A stretch of DNA of 64,000 nt from Methylococcus sp. (GCA_028688525.1 JAQTYA010000001.1:1-64000); one strand, 5' to 3'. Positions 7,241 through 16,536 are shown, counted from the stretch's first letter. Notes: generated by a model from the sequence alone, not told the origin. Numbers and translations: made by a program.

Positions 7241-10162
7241 GTGCGGTTCATGGCGGCTGCCTCCGCTGCGGCGCCCAGGCCGGCCGGTTCGGCGAGCTCC
7301 CGCAAGGTGCTGGCGGCGGGGTGTTTGCTGACCGGTTTGATGGCGCTGCTGCAGCTCGCGGGCTGGGCGCCGGGCGCGCAGCTCGACGCCTTCGTGTTTG
7401 ACCGGCTCGTCCGCCTGTACGCCGATGCGAAAGCGCCGGATCATGCCGCAGTCGTCGACATCGACGACAACGCCTTGTCCGCGGTCGGCCAGTGGCCCTG
7501 GCCGCGCTATCGCATCGCCGCGCTGGTCAAAGCCATCGATACGGCCCGGCCCCGGGCTATCGGTATCGATATCCTGTTTCCGGAGCCGGACCGGACCTCG
7601 CTGTCCACGCTGAGGGAGAGCTTCCGGCGGGAGTTCGGGCTGGAGCTGGCGTTCAGCGGCGTTCCGCCGGGACTGGAAGACAACGACGGCTATCTGGGCT
7701 CGGTGCTGGCCGCGACCGGGGCGCTAGGCTCGATCTTTTTCTATTCCGATCTGCGCAACGCCGCCGGCCCGCCTTGCCCTCTGGTTCCGCTGCGGATGCG
7801 GGGAGTTCCGGACGCGCTTTCGCCCTATGAGGGCAAGGGGGTGCTTTGCAACACGCCCGAGGTGCAGCGCGGTCTCACAGCCCAAGGTTTCGTCAATACC
7901 CATACCGATGCCGACGGCCGTCTGCGGCGCCTGGCGATGCTGTATGGCTACGAGGGGCAGATATATCCGAGCCTGTCGCTGGCTTTGCTGATGCGGGTGG
8001 CGGGTACCGACACGGTTGAAGTCGGCAGCGATGTTTTCGGTCCGGTGCTGAAAGTCGGGGAGTTCGCCGTGCCGGTGGACGAGCGCGGCGCAGCTTTACT
8101 GCGCTTCAGGGCGCCGGCCCGGCGGATTTCTGCGCTCGATATGTTGCGGGACGACTATGAGTCTCAGGCGCTGGCCGGGCGTATCGTGCTGGTCGGTTCG
8201 ACGGCGGTCGGGCTGGCTGACCGTCACCGGACGGCGATCGCCCCGGATTTGTCCGGTGCCGAAGCGCACGCCGCGCTGCTGGACGGGATACTGGACGGCT
8301 TGTCTTACCGGGAGCCGATCTGGCAACCCGCTTTTTCTCTGGGAGCTATCTTGGCCGCGGGTTTCGCGGCGGCTCTGCTGTTCGCCCGGCTCCCGGCTTT
8401 GCAGGCGACATTAGGCGCCTTGCTGATCGGGGCGGCGCTTGCTGCTCTCAGCTTGGGGCTGTTCGCCAGCGCCGGCGTAGTCTTGTCTCTGGGCGCGCCG
8501 GTTTTGACCTTGGCCGTGGAATCGGGCGTGCTTTCTTTCCTGCTCTACCGGCGGCATGAGCGTATGGCCGCGGCTTCTCGCCGGGCGCGAGAGGCTGCGG
8601 AGGCCGCGAGCCGGGCTAAGAGCGAGTTTCTCGCCCGGATGAGCCACGAAATCCGGACTCCCTTGCACGGCATGCTCAGCGCCGCCGACCTGCTGTTCCT
8701 GAGAGCTGACGATGCCCGGCAAAAAGAATATGCCGACATCGTCCGCGGCAGCGGCCGGACGCTGCTTGCCATGCTCAACGACATCCTGGATTTGTCGAAA
8801 ATCGAGGCGGGCAGGCTAGAACTCGAAATCCTCGATTTCGATCTGCGCGAAGTCGTAGATGCGTTGGCTCTGCTGTTCGGCGTGCAGGCTCAGGCCAAGG
8901 ATCTTGACCTTATTTGCCATTTGGAGCCCGAAGTGCCCAGCTGCCTTCGAGGCGACCCCGGCTGTTTGCGGCAAGTGCTTTCCAATTTGATCGGCAACGC
9001 CATCAAATTCACTCCGCAGGGCCGGATCGTTGTGCGGGTGTCGGTAGCCCAGGCGGACGAGGATTCGGTTCGTCTGCATTTCAGCGTGTCCGATACCGGC
9101 ATCGGCATTCCGCCGGAGCGGATGGAGCAGATATTTGCGCCGTTCGTCCAAGCCGACGGCGCCACCAACCGGGAATACGGCGGCACCGGCTTGGGGCTGG
9201 CGATCAGCCGCCGCCTGGTGGGTCTGATGGACGGCGAATGTGGGGTCGCCAGTGCCTGCGGCTCCCAGTTCTGGTTCAACGCGGTATTCGGCAGGGTCGC
9301 GGGCGCAACGGGCTTAAGCGAGGCGCTTGCCGGTTGGCCCGGCCGGCGGTTTCTGGTGGCGGGTGGAAGCCCGGCGCAACAAGAATACCTCGCGGATTGG
9401 CTACGGTCTTGGCAATGCCGCTGCGACTCGGCCGCCGGTCCGGAGGAAGTGCCAGCGAGGGTCGGAGAGGCGGCGAATGCCGGCGATCCGTACCACGCCG
9501 TATTGCTCGATCTTCCTGCCGCGGACTTCGGTCGATGGTTGTGCCGTTGGAGCGAAGCTGCGCCTGAATTGATGTCCGGGGCCGGCCGCTGGATCGCCCT
9601 CCTCGGGGCCGTCGACGATATCCAGATACGGCGGCTGCAGGCGGTCGGTATCGACGCTTGCTTGAGCAAGCCGGTTACCCAATTCCGCCTGCACGACTGC
9701 TTGTCCCTGCGGGAGCCAGCGGTCGTCGCTGCCGCGGTCGAGGCGCGCCGACCGTACCGGATCCTGGTGGTGGACGACCGCGCTATCAACCGCAAGCTGT
9801 TGCTCGCCGTCCTCGACAGACTGGGTTATCCGGCGGATGCGGTAGCCGACGGGCAGGCTTGCATCGGCGCCTTGCGGGAGCGGCGTTACGATCTAGTGCT
9901 GATGGACTGCCTGATGCCGGCAATGGACGGGTACGAAACGACCCGCCGGATCCGAGCGGAAATGGCGAGCCCGCGGATACCGATCATCGCACTCACCGCC
10001 AATGCCGTTTCCGGCGACCAGGACAAATGCTTGGCTGCGGGAATGGACGGGTATCTGGCTAAGCCGGTCGACATCGAGCAGCTCAGACTGGCGCTGCTAA
10101 GCCATTTGGAGACAGGGAGCGCCTGCCAGCACGGCCCCTCGTCCGCTGCCGGTGTCGGGTAA
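7241..10162 (+). CDS. CHASE2-domain hybrid histidine kinase with two receiver domains
   Basis: This is a 973-residue inner-membrane sensor kinase. A GTG start at 7241 is chosen because AAGG sits 6-7 bases upstream; an ATG at 7250 is the alternative. A first membrane helix (about 25-45) precedes a periplasmic CHASE2 domain (about 50-360, with DHAAVVDIDDNALS and ARPRAIGIDILFPEPD). Three membrane helices follow (about 365-440). Next are HisKA with His469 in SHEIRTP, a HATPase domain with NLIGNAIKFTPQG, DTGIGIPP and GGTGLGLAIS, a first receiver (about 705-825) lacking the usual acidic pair and so probably degenerate, and a second, intact receiver (about 840-960) with VVDDRAINRK, Asp889 and LAKPVD. 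No HPt domain is present; the separate HPt at 4189-4830 can fill that role. Confidence 0.93.
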   Translation: MRFMAAASAAAPRPAGSASSRKVLAAGCLLTGLMALLQLAGWAPGAQLDAFVFDRLVRLYADAKAPDHAAVVDIDDNALSAVGQWPWPRYRIAALVKAIDTARPRAIGIDILFPEPDRTSLSTLRESFRREFGLELAFSGVPPGLEDNDGYLGSVLAATGALGSIFFYSDLRNAAGPPCPLVPLRMRGVPDALSPYEGKGVLCNTPEVQRGLTAQGFVNTHTDADGRLRRLAMLYGYEGQIYPSLSLALLMRVAGTDTVEVGSDVFGPVLKVGEFAVPVDERGAALLRFRAPARRISALDMLRDDYESQALAGRIVLVGSTAVGLADRHRTAIAPDLSGAEAHAALLDGILDGLSYREPIWQPAFSLGAILAAGFAAALLFARLPALQATLGALLIGAALAALSLGLFASAGVVLSLGAPVLTLAVESGVLSFLLYRRHERMAAASRRAREAAEAASRAKSEFLARMSHEIRTPLHGMLSAADLLFLRADDARQKEYADIVRGSGRTLLAMLNDILDLSKIEAGRLELEILDFDLREVVDALALLFGVQAQAKDLDLICHLEPEVPSCLRGDPGCLRQVLSNLIGNAIKFTPQGRIVVRVSVAQADEDSVRLHFSVSDTGIGIPPERMEQIFAPFVQADGATNREYGGTGLGLAISRRLVGLMDGECGVASACGSQFWFNAVFGRVAGATGLSEALAGWPGRRFLVAGGSPAQQEYLADWLRSWQCRCDSAAGPEEVPARVGEAANAGDPYHAVLLDLPAADFGRWLCRWSEAAPELMSGAGRWIALLGAVDDIQIRRLQAVGIDACLSKPVTQFRLHDCLSLREPAVVAAAVEARRPYRILVVDDRAINRKLLLAVLDRLGYPADAVADGQACIGALRERRYDLVLMDCLMPAMDGYETTRRIRAEMASPRIPIIALTANAVSGDQDKCLAAGMDGYLAKPVDIEQLRLALLSHLETGSACQHGPSSAAGVG

Positions 10163-10212
10163 AATCGCTCTCTTGTGGGGTGGAGGAGGCTCATGAAAGG
10201 GGGAGACGTGTA

Positions 10213-11772
10213 ATGAGATTGGCGCGATACCGTTTGCTGTTTCCGCTGTGCCTGTGCCTTGCCGCGGCCGTAGAGGCGGCGGAGTGGCCCAAAAGCTTGA
10301 CGAACCCGGCGCCCGCTGAGGACGATGTGACGCTTCCCATGCCTTGCGGCGGGGCAATGGCCTTCCGCAAAGTGCTGATCCCAAACCAGGGGCCGCTCAA
10401 CGACTACGGCATCGTGATAGGCGGGGACGACGCGGACTACGCCTATGCAGAGCATCCGCGCCCGGCTCAAATTGCCGGCAGCTTCGACCAGGACGCCAAA
10501 ACGCGCTATTACCTGATCGGCAAGTACGAGGTTAATCGTGCCCAATATGCGGCGCTCGGCCCGCAATGCCAGGTGCCGGGAGACGACCAGCGCTTGCCGC
10601 AGAACGGGATCGGTTGGTTGGACGCCATGGCGTTCGCCGAGCGCTATAACCTATGGCTGCTGAAAAACGCCGCCGCCAAGCTGCCGAAAGACGGTCAGCA
10701 GACCGGGTTTCTACGTCTGCCTACGGAGGTGGAATGGGAGTTCGCGGCGCGCGGCGGGCTGGCGGTGCCGGTGGCGCAATTCCGCGAGCGCGTTTTCCCC
10801 ATGGACGAGGAGATGGTGCGCCATGTCTGGTTTGAAGGTACCGAATCGGCCAACGGCAAGCCGCAGCCCATCGGTGCGCTCAAACCCAATCCCTTGGGGT
10901 TGCACGACATACTGGGCAACCTCGACGAGATGGTGTTCGATCCCTACCGCCTGAACCGGCTCGACCGGCTGCACGGTCAAGCGGGCGGCTTCATCGTCCG
11001 GGGCGGCAACTATTTCACGCCGCAGGCGGAAATTCGAACCGCCCAGCGCATCGAAGTGCCGTTCTACGTCAAGGGCGAACCGCGCCGGGCGGAGACCACC
11101 GGCTTCCGCCTGGTCATGACGGTGCCGGTGGAATCCTCCCGCGACAAGCTCAAGACCCTGCGCGAGAGCTGGCAGAAACTGGGTTCGGCCGAGAAGGCGC
11201 CGGAGCAGCCCAAGGCCATCGGCGCTCAGGGGCTGGACGACCCGGTGGCGGAACTGGGCGTCATTTCCGATGCCGCGCCGGACGCGAACATGAAGAACCG
11301 GCTCAAGAACGTCCAGAACCGGCTCAAGGTGACCATCCAGGAGCGCGACGACCAGCGCCAACTGGCCGCTAAGGCGGCGCTGCGGCTGGGCGCTTTCCTG
11401 TGCCAGAAAATGGCGGGCGACGGGCGCTGGGTCGAGACCTCGGAAACCCTGCTCAAACAGCGGGAGGCCGCATTCGGCGCCGAGGATACGGGCGTGAAAT
11501 CGCGCCGCGACCAGTTGAAGGCCGATCGGGCTGCCCTGACCGAGAATCTCTTGTACTATTCGGAAACGATTCTGGGCTCGGCGGCGATTTACGACGAGCA
11601 GGTATTGAGAGAGCAATTCGAGATTTTGAAAACCGAGCTCGGATTGAAGAACTATCAAGCCTTGCTCGGTTATGCCGATGTTTACTACAAACAGCTCATC
11701 GATTACCGGGGCAATTCCGCAGTCCGGCAAAATGCCTGGCTGAACGACTGTAAGGCGCTGAACAGAAAATAG
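10213..11772 (+). CDS. Secreted SUMF1-fold (formylglycine-generating-enzyme-like) protein with helical C-terminus
   Basis: The 519-residue product starts at the ATG at 10213 with GGGAG 8 bases upstream, and has a signal peptide ending near VEAAEWP. Residues about 95-315 form a SUMF1/FGE-type domain: YLIGKYEVNRAQY, RLPTEVEWEFAARGG, NPLGLHDILGNLDEMVFDPY, FIVRGGNYFTP and ETTGFRLVM. The paired cysteines used by true formylglycine-generating enzymes are absent (AEIRTAQRI stands where the Cys-containing segment would be). It is therefore unlikely to activate sulfatases and is better read as a binding or structural SUMF1 protein. The last 200 residues are charged and helical, probably coiled coil. 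It begins an apparent operon with four small envelope proteins downstream. Confidence 0.85.
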   Translation: MRLARYRLLFPLCLCLAAAVEAAEWPKSLTNPAPAEDDVTLPMPCGGAMAFRKVLIPNQGPLNDYGIVIGGDDADYAYAEHPRPAQIAGSFDQDAKTRYYLIGKYEVNRAQYAALGPQCQVPGDDQRLPQNGIGWLDAMAFAERYNLWLLKNAAAKLPKDGQQTGFLRLPTEVEWEFAARGGLAVPVAQFRERVFPMDEEMVRHVWFEGTESANGKPQPIGALKPNPLGLHDILGNLDEMVFDPYRLNRLDRLHGQAGGFIVRGGNYFTPQAEIRTAQRIEVPFYVKGEPRRAETTGFRLVMTVPVESSRDKLKTLRESWQKLGSAEKAPEQPKAIGAQGLDDPVAELGVISDAAPDANMKNRLKNVQNRLKVTIQERDDQRQLAAKAALRLGAFLCQKMAGDGRWVETSETLLKQREAAFGAEDTGVKSRRDQLKADRAALTENLLYYSETILGSAAIYDEQVLREQFEILKTELGLKNYQALLGYADVYYKQLIDYRGNSAVRQNAWLNDCKALNRK

Positions 11773-11783
11773 GCAGGTATGGA

Positions 11784-12524
11784 TTGAAAAATTCGAAACC
11801 AAATCATGCGCCGTCTCGCGTGCTGTGCCAGCGGGAGCTCATCGCCCTCGCGCTGGTTCCGGCACTGCTGGTCTCGGGTTGCGCCTCCACCGGAGGCTAT
11901 CGCCAGTCCTACACGACGCCGAATCAGGCCCGGCTGGCTCAGCTTTCCGAGTCGTATAACGAGACTCTGGCGGAGGGCTGCCTAGCGGGCGCGGCGGTGG
12001 GCGGTCTGGCAGGCGGCCTCATCGGGCGGGACTGGAAAGGTGCCGTGGCCGGCCTGCTCGCGGGGGCGGCGCTCGGGTGCGCCGCCGGCAGTTACGTAGG
12101 CAATGTGCAAAACGGCTATGCCCGTGAGGAAGACCGTTTGAGCGCGGTGATCCTCGACATCCGCCGGGATAATCAATCGCTCGCCAACCTGATACCGGTG
12201 GCGCGTAGTGTCGTCGAGGAAAACAAAGCCCGCGTCGCGGAGTTGGACAAGGCCATCGCGGCAGGCCGGATGACCCGTGTCCAGGCAGCCGGCCAACTGG
12301 CCGATCTCGATGCCAGCCGCTCGCAGTTGCAGTCGACGCTTGGCAGCGCCAAGAAACGCTTGGCGGAACAGCATGCGGTGATCGCTATGAATACCCAGAA
12401 TGCCAATCCCCAGTTGGCAGGTATCGCGCACGAAGAGCTGGCCCGGAAAGAGCAGCAGATCCAAGTGCTCGAATCGGAACTGGATACCCTGACCAAATTG
12501 CGGAGTGTGGAGCGTGTCGGTTAG
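11784..12524 (+). CDS. Glycine-zipper lipoprotein with coiled coil
   Basis: The 246-residue product begins at a TTG (11784); the only nearby ATG (11780) is in a frame that stops at once. A basic N-terminus and hydrophobic stretch lead to lipobox LVSGC near residue 33. Residues about 66-105 are a glycine zipper (GAAVGGLAGGLIG, then GAVAGLLAGAALG), the kind of segment that inserts into or packs against outer membranes. The remaining 140 residues are charged, with heptad-like patterning. Gene start is 11 bases after the SUMF1 gene stop and its end overlaps the next lipoprotein gene, so co-transcription is likely. No specific function is recognised. Confidence 0.8.
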   Translation: MKNSKPNHAPSRVLCQRELIALALVPALLVSGCASTGGYRQSYTTPNQARLAQLSESYNETLAEGCLAGAAVGGLAGGLIGRDWKGAVAGLLAGAALGCAAGSYVGNVQNGYAREEDRLSAVILDIRRDNQSLANLIPVARSVVEENKARVAELDKAIAAGRMTRVQAAGQLADLDASRSQLQSTLGSAKKRLAEQHAVIAMNTQNANPQLAGIAHEELARKEQQIQVLESELDTLTKLRSVERVG

Positions 12525-13011
12525 CAGGAGGAGCTTAAGAGCCGTTTTGTATGCAGTAGCCGCGGCGGCTGCCGGATGCGCGACTTCGGATTGCGATCCT
12601 GGCAGGGGCGGGTTTTTCCGCGGCATCGGATGTTCGGCGAGCGGCAGCTACAGTCAGAGGCAACAGCAGATGCAGGCCACCGTCAGCCGGGAACAGCAAA
12701 CTCAGGCCGGCTTGCAGCGCGATTACGCGCAAGCGAATCAAGCCGCCATCGAAGCCGATACGCAAAGGCAAGCGGCCGAAAAACAATATGCCGCCCTACA
12801 GGGCGATATCGACGCCTTGAATGCCCGCTTGTCCCAATCCAAGACAAAAACCAAGGCTCTAGGCCGCGAGATCAAGAGCGTGCAGAACCAGCTGAATCTG
12901 CTCAAGGCGGATACGATTTCGCCTCAGGCCGAGCTCGACAAGCGGCGCGCGGATCTCGACCGGCGTTTGAATGAACTGGAACGCGAAGTCGATCTGGCGC
13001 GAGGCAAATGA
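12514..13011 (+). CDS. Small coiled-coil lipoprotein
   Basis: The 165-residue product has a short basic leader, a hydrophobic Ala-rich stretch and a lipobox AAAGC, followed by an extra Cys pair (SDCDPG, GIGCSAS). Residues 50-165 are almost entirely Gln, Ala, Lys, Glu and Arg in heptad-like order (for example SREQQTQAGLQRDYAQANQ), predicting a long coiled coil. The start is uncertain: GTG at 12514 overlaps the previous gene by 11 bases; GTG at 12505 and TTG at 12547 are alternatives, and a strong AGGAGG at 12526-12531 could serve the TTG. It belongs to the run of envelope proteins after the SUMF1 gene. Function unknown. Confidence 0.7.
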   Translation: MSVSRRSLRAVLYAVAAAAAGCATSDCDPGRGGFFRGIGCSASGSYSQRQQQMQATVSREQQTQAGLQRDYAQANQAAIEADTQRQAAEKQYAALQGDIDALNARLSQSKTKTKALGREIKSVQNQLNLLKADTISPQAELDKRRADLDRRLNELEREVDLARGK

Positions 13012-13039
13012 ACCGAAGACGAATCGAGAGAATGAGCGT

Positions 13040-13297
13040 ATGACGAAGTTGGGCAGATGTTTCGGCGCGCTGGCTCTGGCCATCGCCTCCGTAACCGGTG
13101 CTGCGGCCGAAGGCCCCAGTCTCCAGGAGCAGATCGAAAAGCAGAAGGCGGAAAACGAAGCATTAAAGGCAAAGATCGCTAAGATCGAACAGGTTTTGAA
13201 GACCGATGTCTGCTCGAATCCGGAAGCGGCCAAACTTCTGGAAAAGCGTGACGCTTCCGATACAGCGCCGCAGGCCGCAACCGGCGGCGCAAAATAA
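13040..13297 (+). CDS. Small secreted coiled-coil protein
   Basis: The 85-residue product has a clear signal peptide (MTKLGRCFGALALAIASV, cleavage after GAAA) and a mature part of about 60 residues. A short coiled coil (LQEQIEKQKAENEALKAKIAK) is followed by one Cys and a polar tail. I took the ATG at 13040; the open frame upstream to 12971 overlaps the preceding gene. It lies 28 bases after that gene and 26 before the next lipoprotein, in the same direction. Too short for a family assignment; it could be a partner or linker for the neighbouring coiled-coil lipoproteins. Confidence 0.65.
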   Translation: MTKLGRCFGALALAIASVTGAAAEGPSLQEQIEKQKAENEALKAKIAKIEQVLKTDVCSNPEAAKLLEKRDASDTAPQAATGGAK

Positions 13298-13323
13298 TGT
13301 CTCGCGTGGCTCGAGGGTAGGCG

Positions 13324-13845
13324 ATGGGGTCCGGAGCGTTGCGCGCGCGGCTCGGTGCCTTGTTCCTCGCAGCGATTTTTCAGTTTTTAACCGGCTGTCA
13401 ATCCATGGCTCCGCGCGGCGCTTGTCTATCCTGCGCGAACGGCGTGCTCAGCGTCAATGCGACCCATGAAGCCTATGCGTGCATGGGGCGCATTGCGGCC
13501 AATCCCCGCTACGCCAAAGTCGCTAGCCATCAGCCTTTGGACGGCAGCGAGCCGACCGCCGCACAACTCGCCGACGCAGCGATACCTACGGTGGACGAAG
13601 TCCAGTTATTGGCAGATATACGCAAGGAGGTCGCTGCGTGCCGAGAGGCGACAATAGCCTCCTACGCGCAAATTCTTCCCGAAGTTGTTCCGGCGGCTCT
13701 ACAAGCTTACCGCGACTCGGATCGGGTCATGGACGAACTGATGCAGCGGAAAATCGGCTGGGGCGAGGGTAATAAAAGGAGATTGGCCATCCGGCAGGGT
13801 TTGGCAGCCGAGGCCGCCCGCATTCAAGCCGGCGGTGCAAACTAG
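13324..13845 (+). CDS. Uncharacterised lipoprotein
   Basis: The 173-residue product starts at the ATG at 13324, preceded by GAGGGTAGG. The signal sequence ends in lipobox LTGC. The mature protein has a close Cys pair (GACLSCANG) and two further Cys (AYACMGR, AACREA), then a largely helical C-terminal half ending in a basic stretch (GNKRRLAIRQG). It is the last gene of the run that begins with the SUMF1 protein at 10213. I do not recognise the family. The cysteines suggest disulfides in the periplasm. Confidence 0.7.
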   Translation: MGSGALRARLGALFLAAIFQFLTGCQSMAPRGACLSCANGVLSVNATHEAYACMGRIAANPRYAKVASHQPLDGSEPTAAQLADAAIPTVDEVQLLADIRKEVAACREATIASYAQILPEVVPAALQAYRDSDRVMDELMQRKIGWGEGNKRRLAIRQGLAAEAARIQAGGAN

Positions 13846-14074
13846 GGTCAGTTTGAGGATCATGCAGAAATTTGCAGCGGGGCGGGTCGGCATGTCATGA
13901 GCGGCTCAGGTCGCCATACACCGGTCACCCGCACCGTTGGCGCATCGATTCACGGCGGCCTTCGTCTTCTAACAGGTCGAAAGTGTCATCTTGCTCGGCA
14001 TCGACGATGAGATATGGTCCTTGAGCCTGCGCGGTGGGAGTACTCTTCTTCCGTGAATCATTTCGAGGTCATCT

Positions 14075-14818
14075 ATGAACCGACTCCATTTAGCCGCTCT
14101 TACTGCGCTTTGTCTCTCCGGCGCAGCGTTCGCGGAAAGTCCTTCGTCTGAAGAAGCGAGTCTTGTTTATTTCAGAAGCGTATTGGCGGCTTCGCAGACT
14201 CAAGATAGGGCGTTACGCCAGTGCGACAACACGGAGCTTACTCAGAAGCAAAAGACAGGGCTGGGCTGTTTTCGCCAACCGCCGTTACCTCATGGGGATC
14301 GACTGCGATATACCATTTCCGGCATTGGAGAAGTCCAGTTTTCCTCCGCTTCTTTGCTCAGCCAGAAGGGGGCGTCACCGGGCTTAAAGCTTCGATGGAC
14401 GGCGCGTCATGAGTCTTCTAAGAGCATTGTCATGCTCGATGTTTATGACACCCTTGAACACGCAGTCCTTGCGGCGAGCCTAGGGCGAGCGGAAGAAGGT
14501 GCTGGTGGTGCAGTGGAATTACGCCACATCACCGGTATCGCCAGTCTGGGTGATCCAACTGCTCCGCCCGCGATAGCGGCGCGTCCAGCCATCTTTGCAG
14601 GGGCTGGAGCCTGCTTTGCTTTTGGCGGGGGACAGACGCGAGCTCAAGCCGAAAAGTCGCTTTCCTTGGCGGGCTGTAATTACTGGCAACCCGATTCGCA
14701 TGCCGTCGTGACGGTCGTGCGTCATGGTAGCCAACAGCACGATTGGAATGGGCAACGCAAAATGGCCATCGCTATTGCTGAACACGTTTCTCCTCCAGCA
14801 ACAGCTAACTATCCTTAA
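14075..14818 (+). CDS. Secreted protein of unknown function
   Basis: The 247-residue product has a type I signal peptide (MNRLHLAALTALCLSGAAFA, cleavage before ESPSS). No membrane segment follows. Two Cys lie in the N-terminal half (LRQCDN, GLGCFR) and two in the C-terminal half (GACFAF, LAGCNY), which would fit two disulfides. A Gly/Ala-rich stretch (about residues 158-205) separates beta-rich segments. Base composition is visibly less GC-rich than the operon before it, which may mark acquired DNA together with the next gene. No family is recognised. It stands alone, 229 bases after the previous gene; I see no clear promoter or terminator in that gap. Confidence 0.6.
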   Translation: MNRLHLAALTALCLSGAAFAESPSSEEASLVYFRSVLAASQTQDRALRQCDNTELTQKQKTGLGCFRQPPLPHGDRLRYTISGIGEVQFSSASLLSQKGASPGLKLRWTARHESSKSIVMLDVYDTLEHAVLAASLGRAEEGAGGAVELRHITGIASLGDPTAPPAIAARPAIFAGAGACFAFGGGQTRAQAEKSLSLAGCNYWQPDSHAVVTVVRHGSQQHDWNGQRKMAIAIAEHVSPPATANYP

Positions 14819-14930
14819 ACTATCCCTCCCAAAAGCTTTGGGCTAAGCGAGCCGCCGCGCTCAATGCCCCAGGGCTTCGCGATACCTAGTCGAAACTGGC
14901 GTGAGCTGTGGTCTTTGGGGAGCATTAACG

Positions 14931-15665
14931 ATGCGGAACGCGGATTTTCAGATTCCTCCAGAATCGCTGTTGGAAAACGAAGCCGACGGTTCTTGGCTGG
15001 CCCATATCCCTGCGGGAGAGTTTTTGGCCGGGGGAGCAGCGGATGGAAAGGGTAGTGATTCATTTATGGTGACGTTGCCGGGGTATTATCTCGGCCTCTA
15101 TCCGGTCACCAACGCCCAATATCGGCGCTTTGTCGAATCCGCTTCCTATCCACCACCAGAAAACTCTTTTTGGCACGCACCGGAGAAGTCCGATCACCCG
15201 GTGACCCACGTTTCCTGGGTGGATGCCTACAGCTATTGCGTCTGGGCAGGATTACGGCTGCCCACCGAATTGGAATGGGAGAAAGGGGCTCGGGGTACGG
15301 ATGGGCGGAAATATCCCTGGGGCAACGATTGGAATCCCCTGCTTTGCCGGAATTCAGGTTATCCGGACAGCGGAACTACCCTCGTCACCGCATACCCAGA
15401 CGGGCGTAGCCCTTACGGTTTGTACCATATGGCAGGGAATATCTGGCAATGGTGCTCGGATTGGTATGACGCCGAGGTCTATCAACGCTATCGTCGTGGA
15501 GACTTAAAACGACCGGGCTCGGGGCAGCACCGAGTGCTTCGAGGAGGAGCCTGGAATTATGACTATCCGGGCTTCTTCCAATGCTCCAACCGTTTCGCCA
15601 ATGACCCGTTGTTGCGTTACCCCAATTGCGGCTTTCGTGTGGCCGCAGAAGAACCGACAACGTGA
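14931..15665 (+). CDS. SUMF1/formylglycine-generating-enzyme family protein, cytosolic
   Basis: The 244-residue product starts at the ATG at 14931 with GGGGAG 10 bases upstream and has no signal peptide. It is a compact SUMF1 domain: [99 protein letters not shown] and NCGFRVA. The second cysteine of the FGE copper site may correspond to that in FFQCSNRF, but the first, five residues earlier, is missing. True sulfatase activation is therefore doubtful, and no sulfatase gene is nearby. Such proteins also act as non-haem iron oxygenase-like or ligand-binding modules. GC is lower than in the flanking housekeeping genes. Confidence 0.85.
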   Translation: MRNADFQIPPESLLENEADGSWLAHIPAGEFLAGGAADGKGSDSFMVTLPGYYLGLYPVTNAQYRRFVESASYPPPENSFWHAPEKSDHPVTHVSWVDAYSYCVWAGLRLPTELEWEKGARGTDGRKYPWGNDWNPLLCRNSGYPDSGTTLVTAYPDGRSPYGLYHMAGNIWQWCSDWYDAEVYQRYRRGDLKRPGSGQHRVLRGGAWNYDYPGFFQCSNRFANDPLLRYPNCGFRVAAEEPTT

Positions 15666-15824
15666 ACTTGGCCGTTCCAGGTCTTGGGGGTATTTGGTCG
15701 GGCTGGCGCGGTGCGTTGTGCCAAATGGACTGAAGGACGGGGACGTTGCGAGGGTAGGATCTAGCCTATAAGCGGAGAAATTAGACTATTTACCTGCGGA
15801 TCGCCTCACAAGGCACCCCGCGAC

Positions 15825-16277
15825 TCAGGCCCCGACGAGATATCGGCTAGAAATGGCAATCCGATTCCAGGCGTTGATGACTATGGAAAGCCATTCGACG
15901 GCTGCGATTTCCTCTTTGGAAAGCAAGGTAGCCGCCTGCGCGTACACGGCATCGGGTACCTGCCCCTCGGAGATCAGCGTGACGGCCTCCAACAGCTCCA
16001 GCGCGGCACGCTCCTTCTCAGTGAAATAACCCGTCTCACGCCATGCCGGCAAGACGCTGATACGGTCGCTGGATTCGCCGCTGGCCAAGGCGTCACGGTT
16101 ATGCAGCCTCATGCAGTAGGCGCATTGGTTGATTTGGGAGGCGCGAAGCCGCAGTAGATGTGAAAAGCCGTCTGCAATTCCGGCATTCGAGGCGGCTTGC
16201 GATACCAAGTTGTCGAGAGCAACGACAGCCTGGTATAGCTCAGGTGCCGCTTTCCCAAGGTTCACTCGTGCTGACAT
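15825..16277 (-). CDS. Carboxymuconolactone decarboxylase/AhpD-family protein
   Basis: The 150-residue cytosolic protein carries the AhpD-like core: LRLRASQINQCAYCMRLHN, with the redox CxxC and the following His used in AhpD-type peroxidase partners. The length (150) fits single-domain members. AGGA lies 8 bases before the ATG at 16277. Members of this family reduce peroxiredoxins or act as small decarboxylase-like proteins. Neither a peroxiredoxin nor a LysR/OxyR gene is adjacent, so the physiological partner is unknown. The gene is convergent with the SUMF1 gene before it. The 259 bases upstream, to the tRNA pair, contain no gene I can support. Confidence 0.85.
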   Translation of the reverse strand: MSARVNLGKAAPELYQAVVALDNLVSQAASNAGIADGFSHLLRLRASQINQCAYCMRLHNRDALASGESSDRISVLPAWRETGYFTEKERAALELLEAVTLISEGQVPDAVYAQAATLLSKEEIAAVEWLSIVINAWNRIAISSRYLVGA

Positions 16278-16536
16278 TGGATTTTCCTGCCGATGTGCGA
16301 TTTCGTTTAGATGCTACACAATTCGGAACTCGAATGCCTTGCATGTCTGCCGTACCCGCTCGGGCATCTCTTCGATGAGAACCTTTCCGACGTGACGGAC
16401 AAATTGTCCGTTAGTGGAGTGGTTTTGACTACTCGGGGGCAGGCTTTCGGCCGATTTTCTACCGGATATGGACGTATCTTGGCAAGACCTGCAGAAGGGC
16501 GGTTTGCCTTAATGTACTGATCTGGAAGGAAAAAGA

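Noticed and set aside
13846..14074. Possible small RNA or gene in the gap before the secreted protein at 14075
   Set aside because: No open frame with a ribosome site, no stable hairpin with T run and no recognisable RNA motif.
10213..15665. SUMF1-family genes as true sulfatase-activating formylglycine-generating enzymes
   Set aside because: The cysteine pair of the FGE copper site is absent in the first and incomplete in the second, and no sulfatase gene is in the window.
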